Source: Megachile rotundata
Taxonomy: Eukaryota; Arthropoda; Insecta; Hymenoptera; Megachilidae
Reading direction: 5' to 3'
Assembly: GCF_050947335.1 (NCBI RefSeq)
Contig: NC_134988.1
Span: 1,178,001-1,242,000 of the forward strand
DNA length: 64,000 nt
In this document: positions 63,401 through 64,000 of the stretch, piece by piece
Layout of the letters: each line of letters begins with the position of its first letter
How positions within the stretch are numbered: position 1 is the first letter of the stretch
Notes under the pieces: generated by a model
Told to the model about the DNA's origin: nothing
Databases searched by the model: none
The model's input: only the letters and a program-made list of their open reading frames with translations
Position numbers and translations under genes: made by a program

Positions 63401-64000
63401 ACAATCATAATCATACAATCACAATCATACAATCACAATCATACAATCACAATCATACTATCACAATCATACAATCACAATCATACAATCACAATCATAC
63501 AATCACAATCATACATTTAAAATCATGCAATCACAACCATACAATCACAATCATGCAATCACAATCATACAATCACAATCATACATTCAAAATCATGCAA
63601 TCACAATCATACAATCACAATCATGCAATCACAATCATACAATCACAATCATACAATCACAATCATACAATCACAATCATACAATCACAATCATACAATC
63701 ACAATCATACAATCGCAAGCATACAATCACATTCATACAATCTCAATCATACAATCTCAATCATACAATCACAATCATACAATCACAATCATACAATCAC
63801 AATCATACAATCACAATCATACAATCACAGTCATACTATCACAATCATACAATCACAATCATACAATCACAATCATACAATCACAATCATACATTCAAAA
63901 TCATGCAATCACAACCATACAATCACAATCATGCAATCACAATCATACAATCACAATCATACATTCAAAATCATGCAATCACAACCATACAATCACAATC

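Larger units (their letters stand above)
55104..64000. repeat. 14-bp satellite array, right segment
   Basis: The same ACAATCACAATCAT array resumes directly after the inserted element, beginning with the second copy of the target duplication, and runs off the window end. The first monomers (55112-55167) match in order those of an uninterrupted paralogue at 49231-49286, so the array here is the severed other half of the left segment and not an independent array. This part is rich in a local variant in which ACAATCTCCCAAAT is followed by ACAATTAT, and contains the rare GCAACAACAATCAT monomer at about 57224 and 59866. No gene is supported. Confidence 0.98.

Noticed and set aside
1..64000. CRISPR array
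   Set aside because: Repeats are contiguous 14-bp units with no spacers of unique sequence.
1..64000. Telomeric repeat tract
   Set aside because: The 14-mer lacks the G-run strand of known telomere repeats, variants are too many and hierarchically organised, and a mobile element interrupts it.

Overview
This window is almost entirely one satellite DNA array. The consensus monomer on the + strand is the 14-mer ACAATCACAATCAT, itself two ACAATC hexamers plus AT. It fills 1-54332 and 55109-64000 and runs off both ends of the window. I see no real protein-coding gene, tRNA, rRNA or CRISPR. Long open frames exist across the array (up to about 1,590 codons), but they follow from the monomer having no stop codon on the + strand and are not evidence of genes. 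A megascale, hierarchically duplicated minisatellite points to a eukaryotic nuclear genome, in heterochromatin or a subtelomeric/pericentromeric region. An insect or other invertebrate is plausible from the CpG-containing, otherwise AT-rich insert, but the sequence does not prove it.

The array is built in layers: 14-bp monomers; recurring short cassettes of variant monomers in fixed order (a CGT-CGT-CGC-CAG cassette, a 41-bp trio with a 13-bp monomer, runs of the variant ACAATCTCCCAAAT); and kilobase-scale segmental duplications. I confirmed these by landmark matching: a 2,729-bp near-identical tandem pair (14374-17102 and 17103-19831), a block repeated at 10,325 bp spacing (about 8.7-12.6 kb and 19.1-22.9 kb), a 1,750-bp spaced pair (7.1-8.2 and 8.9-9.9 kb), three related blocks spaced about 5,261 and 4,492 bp (35.9-48.1 kb), and a 2,642-bp spaced pair (57-60 kb). 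Private variants divide the window into zones: about 1-30 kb, 30-35 kb, 35.5-51.8 kb and 51.8-64 kb.

The single interruption is a 771-bp non-satellite element at 54333-55103. It begins TGTA and ends TACA, is flanked by a 5-bp direct repeat ACAAT, and removing it with one repeat copy restores an exact 14-bp monomer. An uninterrupted paralogue of the same site lies at about 49119-49286. This looks like a solo LTR of an LTR retrotransposon inserted into a pre-existing array; no family was recognised.

Inside the element is a compact, GC-rich, foldable region (54583-54797). It is closed by a 9-bp stem and carries three copies of one hairpin design whose outer clamp and 2x2 internal loop are conserved while the stem sequences change with pairing largely kept. 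A TATA-like box lies 45 bp upstream and a T6 tract directly follows. This is the most unusual signal in the window.
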